From the NCBI GenBank assembly GCA_019417465.1, contig DXVF01000004.1, forward strand, positions 1-64,000: DNA of 64,000 nucleotides, given 5' to 3'. Shown here one piece after another: positions 1-8,134 of the stretch. Positions within the stretch are counted from its first letter, which is position 1, and each line of letters starts with the position of its first letter. This stretch comes from Clostridiales bacterium (GTDB lineage Bacteria; Bacillota; Clostridia; TANB77; CAG-508). The translations under genes and the position numbers were made by a program. The notes under the pieces were generated by a model. That model saw only the letters and a program-made list of their open reading frames with translations, searched no databases and was not told where the DNA came from.

Positions 1-104
1 CGCCCTTGACAGTATTTTTTTATGAATTCTTTTTCTATTAGCAAATTTAAGGATTATTATGTTTTGAAAATCATATTTGCCTGTTGGCTTTTGTTACCTT
101 GTTT

Positions 105-278
105 TTATCGTTTCTTCTTGTTCCTTTGGTATGAGGTTACATCAATATAAATCTTATGTATTGCCCATTCCTTAATTCTTGCATAATCTTTTAGCTTTTG
201 CTCCTGTGCTCTGATTGAAAACCCCTCTTTTGCTTGTTCCTCGGTTGATACTCTTACATAGATACCAGTTTCCAGCAT
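105..278 (-). pseudogene. Serine recombinase N-terminal fragment
   Basis: Reading the minus strand from an ATG gives about 57 residues that begin METGIYVRVST-like (GIYVRVSTEEQ), the signature of a serine recombinase catalytic domain with its active-site Ser in RVS. The frame stops after a basic tail, long before the zinc-ribbon and DNA-binding regions that such enzymes need. It is therefore a remnant, not a working enzyme. It belongs to the debris of an integrated element at the start of the window and probably extends beyond it. Confidence 0.7.
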
Positions 279-317
279 AATAAATCGCTCCTATCTAAAT
301 AATTGATAGTGGATTTA

Positions 318-425
318 TTATTTTTCTTTTTTCTTCTTTCTTAGAATAGAAGTCTTTAAAAAAAAGTTTATCATTCTTTCTTGTAATTCTTTAGGCAGTA
401 TAATTTTTTTTTGATTGTTTTCCAT
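318..425 (-). CDS. Small recombinase-associated ORF (35 aa)
   Basis: This short basic ORF starts MENNQKKIILPKELQ and sits just upstream of the recombinase fragment on the same strand. An AT-rich leader with a GAGGTG Shine-Dalgarno site precedes the ATG. Small ORFs of this look, with ILPKELQ followed by a basic tail, often precede serine recombinases in clostridial elements. I know no function for it. It is listed because it has a ribosome site and a consistent context. Confidence 0.4.
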   Translation of the reverse strand: MENNQKKIILPKELQERMINFFLKTSILRKKKKEK

Positions 426-531
426 ATTTCACCTCAATAAAAATATCTTATTAAAATATATTAGTTATTGAGGTGATTATTCTAAGAAATAAAAAAACAA
501 ATGCTAAAAACGTGGATAAATAAGCGTTTTT

Positions 532-1086
532 TTGCATTTGTGGTTTTTTTTGAATATTGCCATAGCTATGAAATTATTAGTGGTGATTTCGTGTGTTATA
601 GCTATTGTATCAATCATTATAAATGAGTTATGTACTAAAGAATTTAAATGGTCTTTTATTGTAATAGTAGGGATTTTGTATATTTGGATTACAGCTTTAT
701 ATTCAATAAGAAAAAATGTTAATATAGCATCACATGTTCTTATTCAGACAATATGTATATCTGTTTTAGTTGTACTTTTAGATATGATTATTGGATATAG
801 GAAATGGTCGCTAGAATTAGCGTTTCCCATCATTGTAGGAGTAGCAAATGTTACTATTTTTGTTTTAACAATTGTTAGCCATAAAAGATATTTTAAGTAT
901 GTAATATTTGAGCTTTGTATATTTGTAATAAGTATGATACCAATCATATTATTTTTAATGAATATTACAGAAAAATGGCTTCCTATGGTAATTTGTTCTG
1001 GGATAGCAGTAATTACATTTGCAAATACAATATTTTTGTGTGGTAAAGATTTGAAGCAGGAATTGGAAAGGTTGTTTCATATCTAG
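532..1086 (+). pseudogene. DUF6320-like membrane protein, C-terminal part
   Basis: The frame encodes about 180 residues with five or six hydrophobic segments and ends in a short charged tail (KDLKQELERLFHI). It resembles the membrane part of DUF6320 proteins, which normally begin with a zinc ribbon. That N-terminal part is missing here, and the only upstream starts are TTG at 532 or ATG at 568 without a clear ribosome site. A hairpin-forming A/T-rich stretch lies directly upstream. I infer a truncated gene cut by the neighbouring mobile element. The family assignment is from memory of its pattern. Confidence 0.5.
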
Positions 1087-1127
1087 AAATAGGTATACTT
1101 TATTAAACTTTCATATCCTCTTTTCAT

Positions 1128-1165
1128 AAAAATGAGAGAGATTGATTCCAATCTCTCTCATTTTT
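1128..1165. terminator. Bidirectional terminator
   Basis: A perfect stem (AAAAATGAGAGAGATTG and its complement) around a four-base loop ends in a T run on both strands. It separates the convergent DUF6320-like fragment and the lipoprotein gene. Confidence 0.85.
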
Positions 1166-1180
1166 GTAAGGCCGCGAGCA

Positions 1181-1582
1181 CTAGTCACTTACCACAATAC
1201 CAAACTGTACAATATTACCTTCTGGTAACAGATGCCATTGATAATGATACTTGTCTACATTAGCAGAATCTAATTGAGTGACAACATATGTAGTTTCTTC
1301 ATTAAGCCCAATGAAATCTTTGCAATACTGTCCTGCTCCAATCTCCGAAGTAATTTCTAACTGATTCTCTACTTCATCAACATTAATAGAACTAAATCCT
1401 TCAAACTCATAGAGAATCTGTCCAGTGTCATTATTGATAACAACAATTTGACGGCAAATATTGAAATTATTCGCCTCTTCAGACAGGTTGTGTGATACTC
1501 TCTCTGCCTCTGTACATCCTGTTAGCAATAACATGGCACCCATAATCAGGGTAAGCGGTCTTCTTTGTCCATATTTACACAA
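1181..1582 (-). CDS. Small lipoprotein (beta-sandwich type)
   Basis: The product has a basic N-region, a hydrophobic stretch and a lipobox (LLLTGC), so it should be a lipid-anchored protein on the outer face of the membrane. The mature part is about 110 acidic residues with alternating hydrophobic positions, as in small beta-sandwich lipoproteins of Firmicutes mobile elements. Base composition is clearly richer in G+C than its neighbours, a sign of transfer. The 5' end overlaps the end of coaD in another frame. ATG at 1582 gives the better signal peptide, while ATG at 1543 lies just past the coaD stop. I think an element boundary falls near 1565 and the original N-terminus was replaced. Confidence 0.6.
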   Translation of the reverse strand: MCKYGQRRPLTLIMGAMLLLTGCTEAERVSHNLSEEANNFNICRQIVVINNDTGQILYEFEGFSSINVDEVENQLEITSEIGAGQYCKDFIGLNEETTYVVTQLDSANVDKYHYQWHLLPEGNIVQFGIVVSD

Positions 1583-2037
1583 TCTAAAATATCTTTTGGT
1601 AAATATTTTGAAACGTCTTTATTATGTTTAAGTAGTTCGACAACCATACTTGAACTTATTGCTCCTAATTTACCAGCTCTAATATATATTGTATCCATTC
1701 CAGATACTTCTTCGTTAATCATAGAGACACTTTCTTCGTAATCATAATCCATACCGTTTCTAATTCCTCTAATTAAAAATGTAGAGTTATATTTTAGTGC
1801 TGTGTCAACAGAAAAATTATTATAAGTTATTACTTTGGCATTTGTGATTTTTTCTGTTTCTAAGGTTTTTTCTATAGCTTTTTTCATAATTTCTTGATTA
1901 TATCGTCTTTTTTTATCAGAATTTATTCCAATACCAATAATTACTTCATCAAAAAGATTGCATGAAGTTTTTACAACATGTAAATGTCCGTTAGTAAATG
2001 GGTCAAAGCTTCCAGCATAAAATCCAATTTTTTTCAT
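1546..2037 (-). CDS. coaD: Phosphopantetheine adenylyltransferase
   Basis: CoaD transfers AMP from ATP to 4'-phosphopantetheine, the penultimate step of coenzyme A synthesis. The start MKKIGFYAGSFDPFTNGH holds the nucleotidyltransferase GxFDPxTxGH motif, and IRGIRNGMDYDYE and the later ISSSMVVEL region (ISSS/T motif) are the usual CoaD signatures. The start at 2037 follows a GGAGGT ribosome site. At about 163 residues the length is normal, but the last dozen residues (NMDKEDRLP) look foreign and overlap the lipoprotein gene. The 3' end was probably rewritten by an element insertion without loss of the core fold. Confidence 0.9.
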   Translation of the reverse strand: MKKIGFYAGSFDPFTNGHLHVVKTSCNLFDEVIIGIGINSDKKRRYNQEIMKKAIEKTLETEKITNAKVITYNNFSVDTALKYNSTFLIRGIRNGMDYDYEESVSMINEEVSGMDTIYIRAGKLGAISSSMVVELLKHNKDVSKYLPKDILDCVNMDKEDRLP

Positions 2038-2132
2038 AAAAATTGACCTCCATATCGATAAATATAATTTTATATTACTATTATAGTAATATAAATCCAT
2101 AAAAAAACAGGGAAGAATTAATAAAATAATTA

Positions 2133-3722
2133 TTAATAATAAATCATATAATCTATTTCAGAGAAGATACAATCTTTCTTCTCTATAGATTTTAAAAATT
2201 CTTTATCTATTTCATCATTTTTTATTTGTTCATATAGTTTAGTAAATCTTCCTATATGATCTTTTATTCTTTTTTTTGCGTAATCTACCATAGTTCCGTT
2301 TGTGATAATAAATAACCAGTCACTACTTTGTGCTAAAAGTAATTCTCTTGCACATTGATTTAAAGCTAATCTTTTTGTTTTATCGGATTCATTTGGAAAA
2401 GCATGACAGAGTTCAACCATTCTATCAGCAGCAACATGAAGATGTCTATGAACATAATCGTTAGTTTGATTAAGCCAAACTTCACTATAGCCGTTAGCTC
2501 CCCAACTAGTACGACATGGAGTACTTTGCTGTATGCAAGGAAATTTATCTATATATTCACCAGGGGTGATTAGTTTAAAGTTATCTTGGTCGAAATGAAT
2601 CTTTTTAAATAATATATATAACCAATATGGACCTTCATACCACCAATGACCATAAAGTTCAGCATCATAAGGACATAAAATTATTGGTGGATTTTCCATA
2701 AATGTAGATAGATTATTTATTTGAGCAGTTCTACTATCTAAGAAATGACCTGCTTGCTTTTCGGCAGAATCTTTTGCCCATTGTAAGTTATAGTAGTCTT
2801 TATTTTCAGTTTTTCCAGTAATTCTATGATATTTTATACCAGTATGAACTCTAGCACCATTTGAAGCAATATATGGTTTTATATATTCATAATCAGCTTC
2901 ATATCCAATATCTCTATAAAATTCACGATAATTAAAGTCACCTGGATAACCATTAATAGAACTCCATACCTGTCTTGATGATTCTATATCGCGACCAAAA
3001 GCTACTACACCTTCTGGTGAGACGATTGGTGCAAAAGTACCATAAATGGGGGTAGGATTTGCATATAAAATTCCGTGTGATTCTGTAATAATATATTCTA
3101 TTCCAAATTCTTTTAGATATTTATCTGCTTCTGGAACATAGCCACATTCGGGAAGCCAAATTCCACGAGGACCTTTTCCAAAATATTTTTTGTAAGTTTG
3201 GACACCAACTGCAATTTGAGCTTTAACGGCTTGCTCTGTAGTATACAAAATAGGAAAATAGCCATGTGTTGCACCACATGTAATAATTTCAAGAACTCCT
3301 ATATCTTGGAAATGTTTAAAAGCTTCAATAAGATTACAATTATAAACATCTTTAAAAAGATGAAGATCGTTAGAATATCGTTCAAAATAGTATTTAGAAA
3401 GACTGTTAACTCTTTCGTCATAAACAGTTCTTTTAAGTTCTTCTTTTGAAAGTTCAATATGCTTTTTTAAATATTTTATATATCTTCTTTGTAATAATTT
3501 ATTGTCTAACATATTTAGTAGAGGAGGAGTAAGTGACATTGTTATTTTAAAGTTAACATTTTCTTCTACTAGCTTTTGAAAATTTGTAAGTAATGGAATA
3601 TATGTTTCAGAGATTGCTTCATATAACCATTGTTCTTCTAAATAGTCTTCACTTTCAGGATGATGCACAAATGGAAGATGTGCGTGAAGTACAAAACTTA
3701 CATAGCCTTTTGGGTTGTTCAT
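2133..3722 (-). CDS. GH57 1,4-alpha-glucan branching enzyme
   Basis: This 529-residue protein belongs to glycoside hydrolase family 57 with the C-terminal DUF1957-type domain. Members form alpha-1,6 branches in glycogen-like glucans in the cytoplasm. The N-terminal SFVLHAHLPFVHHPE motif, the GIWLPECGYVPEAD segment with the nucleophile Glu near residue 191, and the CPYDAELYGHWWYEGP segment with the acid/base Asp near residue 350 are all present. Length is typical. It is followed on the chromosome by the DUF4912 gene on the same strand and then a divergent GT4 glycosyltransferase, a grouping that suggests storage-polysaccharide synthesis. Confidence 0.88.
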   Translation of the reverse strand: MNNPKGYVSFVLHAHLPFVHHPESEDYLEEQWLYEAISETYIPLLTNFQKLVEENVNFKITMSLTPPLLNMLDNKLLQRRYIKYLKKHIELSKEELKRTVYDERVNSLSKYYFERYSNDLHLFKDVYNCNLIEAFKHFQDIGVLEIITCGATHGYFPILYTTEQAVKAQIAVGVQTYKKYFGKGPRGIWLPECGYVPEADKYLKEFGIEYIITESHGILYANPTPIYGTFAPIVSPEGVVAFGRDIESSRQVWSSINGYPGDFNYREFYRDIGYEADYEYIKPYIASNGARVHTGIKYHRITGKTENKDYYNLQWAKDSAEKQAGHFLDSRTAQINNLSTFMENPPIILCPYDAELYGHWWYEGPYWLYILFKKIHFDQDNFKLITPGEYIDKFPCIQQSTPCRTSWGANGYSEVWLNQTNDYVHRHLHVAADRMVELCHAFPNESDKTKRLALNQCARELLLAQSSDWLFIITNGTMVDYAKKRIKDHIGRFTKLYEQIKNDEIDKEFLKSIEKKDCIFSEIDYMIYY

Positions 3723-3754
3723 ATTAATTCTCCTTTGTTATTCTTAAAATTTAG

Positions 3755-3799
3755 AAAAAGTATGTCATGAATCATTAAAGAAAGTATGACATACTTTTT
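3755..3799 (-). terminator. Terminator after the DUF4912 gene
   Basis: A 13-base-pair stem (AAAAGTATGTCAT and its complement) with a loop of about 17 bases is flanked by A and T runs. It lies between the DUF4912 gene and the GH57 gene, both on the minus strand, so GH57 may be partly uncoupled from the gene upstream of it. Confidence 0.65.
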
Positions 3800-3824
3800 G
3801 AAATGTTATAAATAGAAACATTCT

Positions 3825-5045
3825 TTATAAAGAATGTGATGATGGATTTCCAGAAGATGGATTGTTTAAATCGAAATATTTAATATTCTCTGCTGGATAA
3901 ATTTTTTGATAAATGTCATATATATTGTAAACTTTTCCGATATTTTGAATAAAAGATAAAGATGTTATTTTTTTACCTTCTACGATGTTTGTTTTAACAT
4001 TTCTAAAATATACTGTATCTCCTAAACTGTCAAATAAAATGTGATCATTTGGAGCTTCCATTTTATTTGATGAGGTTATATAAATATAATTTTGAGGTAT
4101 AGGTTTTATAGATTGATTATTTTTGTTAATAGGCTTTCTGCCAAGTTCAATAGTATAAACACAGTTACTATCAGAAATGTGAAGATACCAACTATTTGCA
4201 AAATCGTTAATTGGAGCTTCAAATGAATAGTTTTTGGTTTGGTTGTGAATTATTAAAACTGGCTTAGTCTCTTCAAAAAATCTTTCACCAAACTCGTTAA
4301 TTAAGTTTTGTCTGTCTGAATCTGATATATCCCAATAAACAAATAAAGTAGTGGGAGTTTGAGCTAGAACTTTAACAATTGTTTGATTATATCTATATGG
4401 TAAATCGTAATATTCTAAAATTTCTATTTTTCTTTTGGTGTTACTTGGTTTGGATTTAGAAGAAGTCCTTTTTTTTCTAGTAGAAGTATTTTTAATAGAG
4501 CTTTTAGAATCTTGTGTTTTTTTATTAGTCGTAGTTTTTTTAGAATTAGACTTAGTAGTTTTTGTATTTTTATTAGCAGATGATTTTTCTACATCAATTT
4601 CAGAAGTTTTTATATTTTTTCTACTAGTAGATGATTTACTATTTTTAGAAGCGATAACTGTTTCTTTAGATGCTTTTATAGAGTCTTTTTTAGAAGGTGT
4701 TGTAATCTTAACTTCTTCTTTTTCTTCTTCAATCTTGGCTTCTGGCTCTTTGTTAGATTCTAACATTTTTGTAACTGTTGTTTTAGAAGATTTGCCTTTA
4801 GTACTGCTAGAAGTTTTTTTATTATCTGTTTTTTTAATTTCTTCAGATTTTTTAGAGGATTTTTTTGTTTTTTCTGAAGTTACTTTACTAGTCTTTTTTA
4901 CAGGTGATTTTGAAGAAGTAGTCTTTTTAGACTTTTGTACATCTTCTAATTTACTACTTTTTTTTGTAGAAACAGAGTTTTTTATTTCTTCTGTTTTTAA
5001 TTCACCTTTTATTTCATTTTCTTTTTCTTTTGGTTTTCTTGGCAT
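3825..5045 (-). CDS. DUF4912 protein with Lys/Ser/Thr-rich N-terminus
   Basis: The first 210 or so residues are low-complexity, rich in Lys, Ser and Thr, and probably disordered. The C-terminal half is a DUF4912 domain (VKVLAQTPTTLFVYWDIS, then SWYLHIS and YTIELG). DUF4912 proteins commonly sit next to GH57 branching enzymes and glycosyltransferases, and a carbohydrate-binding or scaffolding role has been inferred, but the function is unproven. The start MPRKPKEK at 5045 follows a GGAGG site. A longer frame begins upstream, but its start has no ribosome site. Confidence 0.75.
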   Translation of the reverse strand: MPRKPKEKENEIKGELKTEEIKNSVSTKKSSKLEDVQKSKKTTSSKSPVKKTSKVTSEKTKKSSKKSEEIKKTDNKKTSSSTKGKSSKTTVTKMLESNKEPEAKIEEEKEEVKITTPSKKDSIKASKETVIASKNSKSSTSRKNIKTSEIDVEKSSANKNTKTTKSNSKKTTTNKKTQDSKSSIKNTSTRKKRTSSKSKPSNTKRKIEILEYYDLPYRYNQTIVKVLAQTPTTLFVYWDISDSDRQNLINEFGERFFEETKPVLIIHNQTKNYSFEAPINDFANSWYLHISDSNCVYTIELGRKPINKNNQSIKPIPQNYIYITSSNKMEAPNDHILFDSLGDTVYFRNVKTNIVEGKKITSLSFIQNIGKVYNIYDIYQKIYPAENIKYFDLNNPSSGNPSSHSL

Positions 5046-5146
5046 GTTTTCCTCCTTTGTAAGAATTCTCATTTTTCCATAAATATACTATAACATAATG
5101 GAAAAAAATACAATAGAAAAAATAAAAAAATGTCTAAAAATATATA

Positions 5147-5175
5147 TTGACTTTTATATGAAAGTTATATAGAAT
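5147..5175 (+). promoter_or_regulatory. SigA-type promoter of the GT4 gene
   Basis: TTGACT and TAGAAT are separated by 17 bases, about 57 bases ahead of the glycosyltransferase start. The spacing and sequence fit a vegetative promoter. Confidence 0.6.
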
Positions 5176-5232
5176 AAATTGTAGAAAAAAGAGAAAAACT
5201 AAAGAAAAAATGAAAGGAGATAAAAGGGCAAA

Positions 5233-6526
5233 ATGAGAATTTTAATGTTAACATGGGAATATCCACCAAGAATAGTAGGAGGAATTGCAAGAGTAGTGCA
5301 TGATTTATCACATAAATTGGTAAAAGATGGACATGAAGTTACTGTTGTAACATATAAAGATGGAAATGCTTTGGAATATGAAGATGATAAAGGTGTTAAA
5401 GTTTATAGAGTAAATAATTATATGATAAGCCCTAATAATTTTATAGATTGGATTATGCAATTAAACTTTAATATAGTTGCAAAAGGAACAGAAATAATTA
5501 ACAAAGAAGGTAAGTTTGATTGTATACATGCCCATGATTGGCTTGTAGCATATGCTGCAAAAACATTAAAAAATTCTTACGAAATACCAATTGTTTCTAC
5601 GATACATGCTACAGAAGCTGGAAGAAACAGTGGAATACATGATGAAACTCAAAAGTATATTAATGATACAGAATGGCTTCTTACTTATGAATCTACAGAA
5701 GTAATAGTTAATAGTAATTATATGAAATGTGAGTTACAAAGATTATTTGGATTGCCTTTTGAAAAAATAAATGTAGTTCCAAATGGTATTAATATGAATA
5801 ACTTTTCTGGCGTTGAAAAAGACTATGATTTTAGAAGACAATATGCAATGGATAATGAAAAAATAATTCTTTATGTTGGACGACTTGTATATGAAAAAGG
5901 AATACAAAATTTAATTTCAGCAATGCCCAAAATATTGCAAGGATATAATGATACCAAGCTTGTAATTGCGGGTAAAGGTGGAATGTTAGATGAACTAAAA
6001 GCTCAGGCAAATAGCATGGGACTTGGAAACAAAATTTATTTTACGGGTTACTTGAATTCAAAGCAAGTACAAAAAATGTACAAATGTGCAGATATAGCAG
6101 TTTTTCCAAGTACATATGAACCTTTCCGGAATTGTAGCATTAGAAGCGATGCTTGCAGGTGTACCAACTGTTGTATCAGATATAGGAGGATTAAATGAAA
6201 TAATAGAACATGGAGTGAATGGAATGAAAAGCTATGCTGGAAATCCAAACTCTATTGCAGATTCAGTATTAACTTTATTATATGATCATAGGTTATGTGA
6301 TAATATTTCAAAAAATGCAAAGAATAAAGTTAGAGAACAATTTAATTGGAATAAAATTGCACAAGATACACATTTTATTTATGAAAAAGCAATTTGTCAA
6401 ACTATGGCAGAAAAACAAGCAAGAGAAATTGAACAAGAAAAAGCTAAAAAGACTACAAGAGCTAAGAATACAGATAAAGAAATTACAAACTTATTAAGCT
6501 TTAAAAAGAGACATGCTTATGCATAG
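5233..6526 (+). CDS. GT4 glycosyltransferase (glycogen synthase-like), CGGA-recoded
   Basis: The protein begins MRILMLTWEYPPRIVGGIAR, the GT4/GT5 donor-transferase start with the GG loop that binds the nucleotide sugar. It continues with a Rossmann-type C-terminal half (ILYVGRLVYEKGIQNL). The frame breaks inside the conserved EPFGIVALEAMLAG motif at CGGA 6127-6130. The downstream frame continues with IVALEAMLAGVPTVVSDIGG at once. Reading CGGA as Gly gives 430 residues without a gap. The Glu of EPF and the Gly in question are part of the nucleotide-sugar site, so the residue is essential. It lies divergent from the DUF4912/GH57 genes and probably elongates an alpha-glucan. The ribosome site AAGGAG precedes the ATG. 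Confidence 0.88.
6127..6130 (+). other. CGGA recoding site, GT4
   Basis: In-frame CGG follows EPF. Taking CGGA as one glycine restores EPF-G-IVALEA, a nearly invariant GT4 motif. Triplet reading runs into RNC and ends within about 25 codons. Confidence 0.92.
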
Positions 6527-6592
6527 TTTTTACCAATATTTTAACTTACTGTAAGTTTAGTGTTTCTAAAAAGGAAAGGAATGGAAATTTGT

Positions 6593-6931
6593 ATGAACAA
6601 TGTATATGACACAGCAAATAAACTTGCTTATGAAATTAAAGAATCAAAAGAATACAAGGAATACAAACTAGCAAGACAAAAAATAAATGAAAATCCAGAA
6701 TTAAAAGTAAAAATTGATGAATTTGAAAAGGTACGATATGAAGCACAAGTTCTTTCAATTAAAGCTAGAGAAGAAGACAAAGAAAAAATAAAAAAATTAC
6801 AAGAATTATATGATATATTAGTAAAAAATGATAAAATAAAAGAATACTTCGATTTAGAAGTTAAATTTAATGTAATGATTGCTGATGTAAATAAAATCAT
6901 TGCAGAATCAATAAAAGATGTATTAATTTAA
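6593..6931 (+). CDS. YlbF/YmcA family protein
   Basis: This 112-residue helical protein (MNNVYDTANKLAYEIKES) matches the YlbF/YmcA family. In Bacillus these proteins form a complex with YaaT that affects RNase Y and hence competence, sporulation and biofilm genes. The KEYKEYKLARQKINENPELK segment is characteristic. ATG at 6593 is preferred because the AAGGAAAGG site is about ten bases upstream. ATG codons at 6560 and 6581 are upstream of or too near that site. A palindromic repeat cluster follows at once. Confidence 0.75.
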   Translation: MNNVYDTANKLAYEIKESKEYKEYKLARQKINENPELKVKIDEFEKVRYEAQVLSIKAREEDKEKIKKLQELYDILVKNDKIKEYFDLEVKFNVMIADVNKIIAESIKDVLI

Positions 6932-6934
6932 AGG

Positions 6935-7052
6935 TGGACAAAGGGCGGTTCTCTTGGACAAAGGGACGGTTCTCTTGTCCATTTTTATTCACAATACAAA
7001 ACATAATTAATTTTCAAAAAAATGGACAAGAGAACCGTCCCTTTGTCCAAGA
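6935..7052. repeat. REP-like palindromic repeat cluster
   Basis: Three copies of the GGACAAAGGGACGGTTCTC / TTGTCC module occur here, two direct and one inverted, so the region can fold into a long hairpin. The same module appears at 55167-55212 and 57757-57796. Such GGGACGGTTCTCTTGTCC units are common interspersed repeats in Firmicutes and are usually mobilised by REP-associated (Y1-type) transposases. No transposase gene is visible in this window. Confidence 0.85.
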
Positions 7053-7069
7053 GAAAAGAGGAGGTTATT

Positions 7070-7768
7070 GTGGAATATGTTTTTATTATAATTATAAGTT
7101 TTATTTTTTTGATTGTTCTTGCATTTATTTATCAAATAAAAATAAAAGATATGAAAAAAATAAAAGAAATAGGATTTTCGAAAGAGTTAAATAATATTAC
7201 AAATAAATTGCCAGAAAATAAAGAAATATGTGAAGATATTTTAAAACAGATAAACAATAATAGTGATGTTAAAATTGTAGAAGACAAAAATGCTAAAGCA
7301 AGCTTATATATTGTTGCAACTAATACAATTAGTATTGCAAATATAAAAGAATCTTTTACAAGAGTTCAAACTATAGCACATGAATGCATACATTCTACTC
7401 AAAATAGAAGTATATTAATGTTTAACTTTATATATTCTAATTTTTATTTATTATATTTTGTTTGTATTTGTTTATTAACTTTATTTAATAGATTTTCAAA
7501 TCCAATGTTGCAGATATTTATATTAACACTTTTTGGTTTTATCTATTATAAAGTAAGAAGTTATTTAGAAACAGATGCAATGACTAAAGCTCCATATGTT
7601 GCAAAAGAATACATAGAGAAAAGTGATGTTATAAAAAAAGAAGAATTAGATACAATTATGGAGAATTACGATATAATTAATAAAGTTGGAATAAAGTTAG
7701 TAAATTTTCAGGTTTTTGCAAATTGTATTTTAAAAATTATTATTTATTGTGTAATTTGTTTGATATAA
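7070..7768 (+). CDS. Membrane zinc metallopeptidase (YugP-like)
   Basis: The 232-residue protein has an N-terminal membrane segment, a soluble part with HECIHSTQNR (an HExxH zinc site) and two further hydrophobic segments, then an ETDAMTKAP segment that could supply the third ligand. This is the layout of the YugP-type neutral zinc metallopeptidases. Start GTG at 7070 is chosen because GAGGAGG lies six bases upstream. The longer frame would translate the palindromic repeat. Substrate unknown. Confidence 0.72.
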   Translation: MEYVFIIIISFIFLIVLAFIYQIKIKDMKKIKEIGFSKELNNITNKLPENKEICEDILKQINNNSDVKIVEDKNAKASLYIVATNTISIANIKESFTRVQTIAHECIHSTQNRSILMFNFIYSNFYLLYFVCICLLTLFNRFSNPMLQIFILTLFGFIYYKVRSYLETDAMTKAPYVAKEYIEKSDVIKKEELDTIMENYDIINKVGIKLVNFQVFANCILKIIIYCVICLI

Positions 7769-8134
7769 GGTTTATACTTCTTTATTGTATATATTAAATA
7801 TTGGAAAATAGAAGCAAATAAATTTACATAAATTTGACTTTTCGCTAAATAAGTGTTACAATTATTTTAACTTTTATATTTTTTTCTTATAAAAGTTTCA
7901 TTAATTAAAAAGGAGAGAAATATCATAAAAAATAATAACTCATATCATAAAGGTATGAGTTATTATTTGTACTATAATAGGAATATGAAAGTTCTGTGCA
8001 TATAATAAAGAGCACTTTAGATAATTTATGGATTCGGGGGATTTTATATATATTCACATTTTTTTCAAAATTCTCTTTTAAAATCTATAAAAATAGTATA
8101 CAATAAAAGCAAATTTTAAAAATAGGAGAAATAT
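7769..8134 (+). other. Intergenic region before recJ
   Basis: This 366-base gap holds a terminator hairpin at 7931-7969 and a small GTGC/GCAC hairpin near 7998-8020. A TTCGGGGGAT string near 8034 is also seen at about 24043. No ORF with a ribosome site is visible until recJ, whose GGAG site is at about 8124. A leader RNA is possible but I recognise no known family. Confidence 0.5.
7931..7969 (+). terminator. Terminator after the metallopeptidase
   Basis: A 13-base-pair stem (AATAATAACTCAT and its complement) is followed by TTTG. The T run is short, so efficiency is uncertain. Confidence 0.6.

Noticed and set aside
4435..5082. Long plus-strand ORF opposite the DUF4912 gene
   Set aside because: It is the complement of a Lys/Ser/Thr-rich repeat region, has a strange Leu/Val/Phe composition and no ribosome site.
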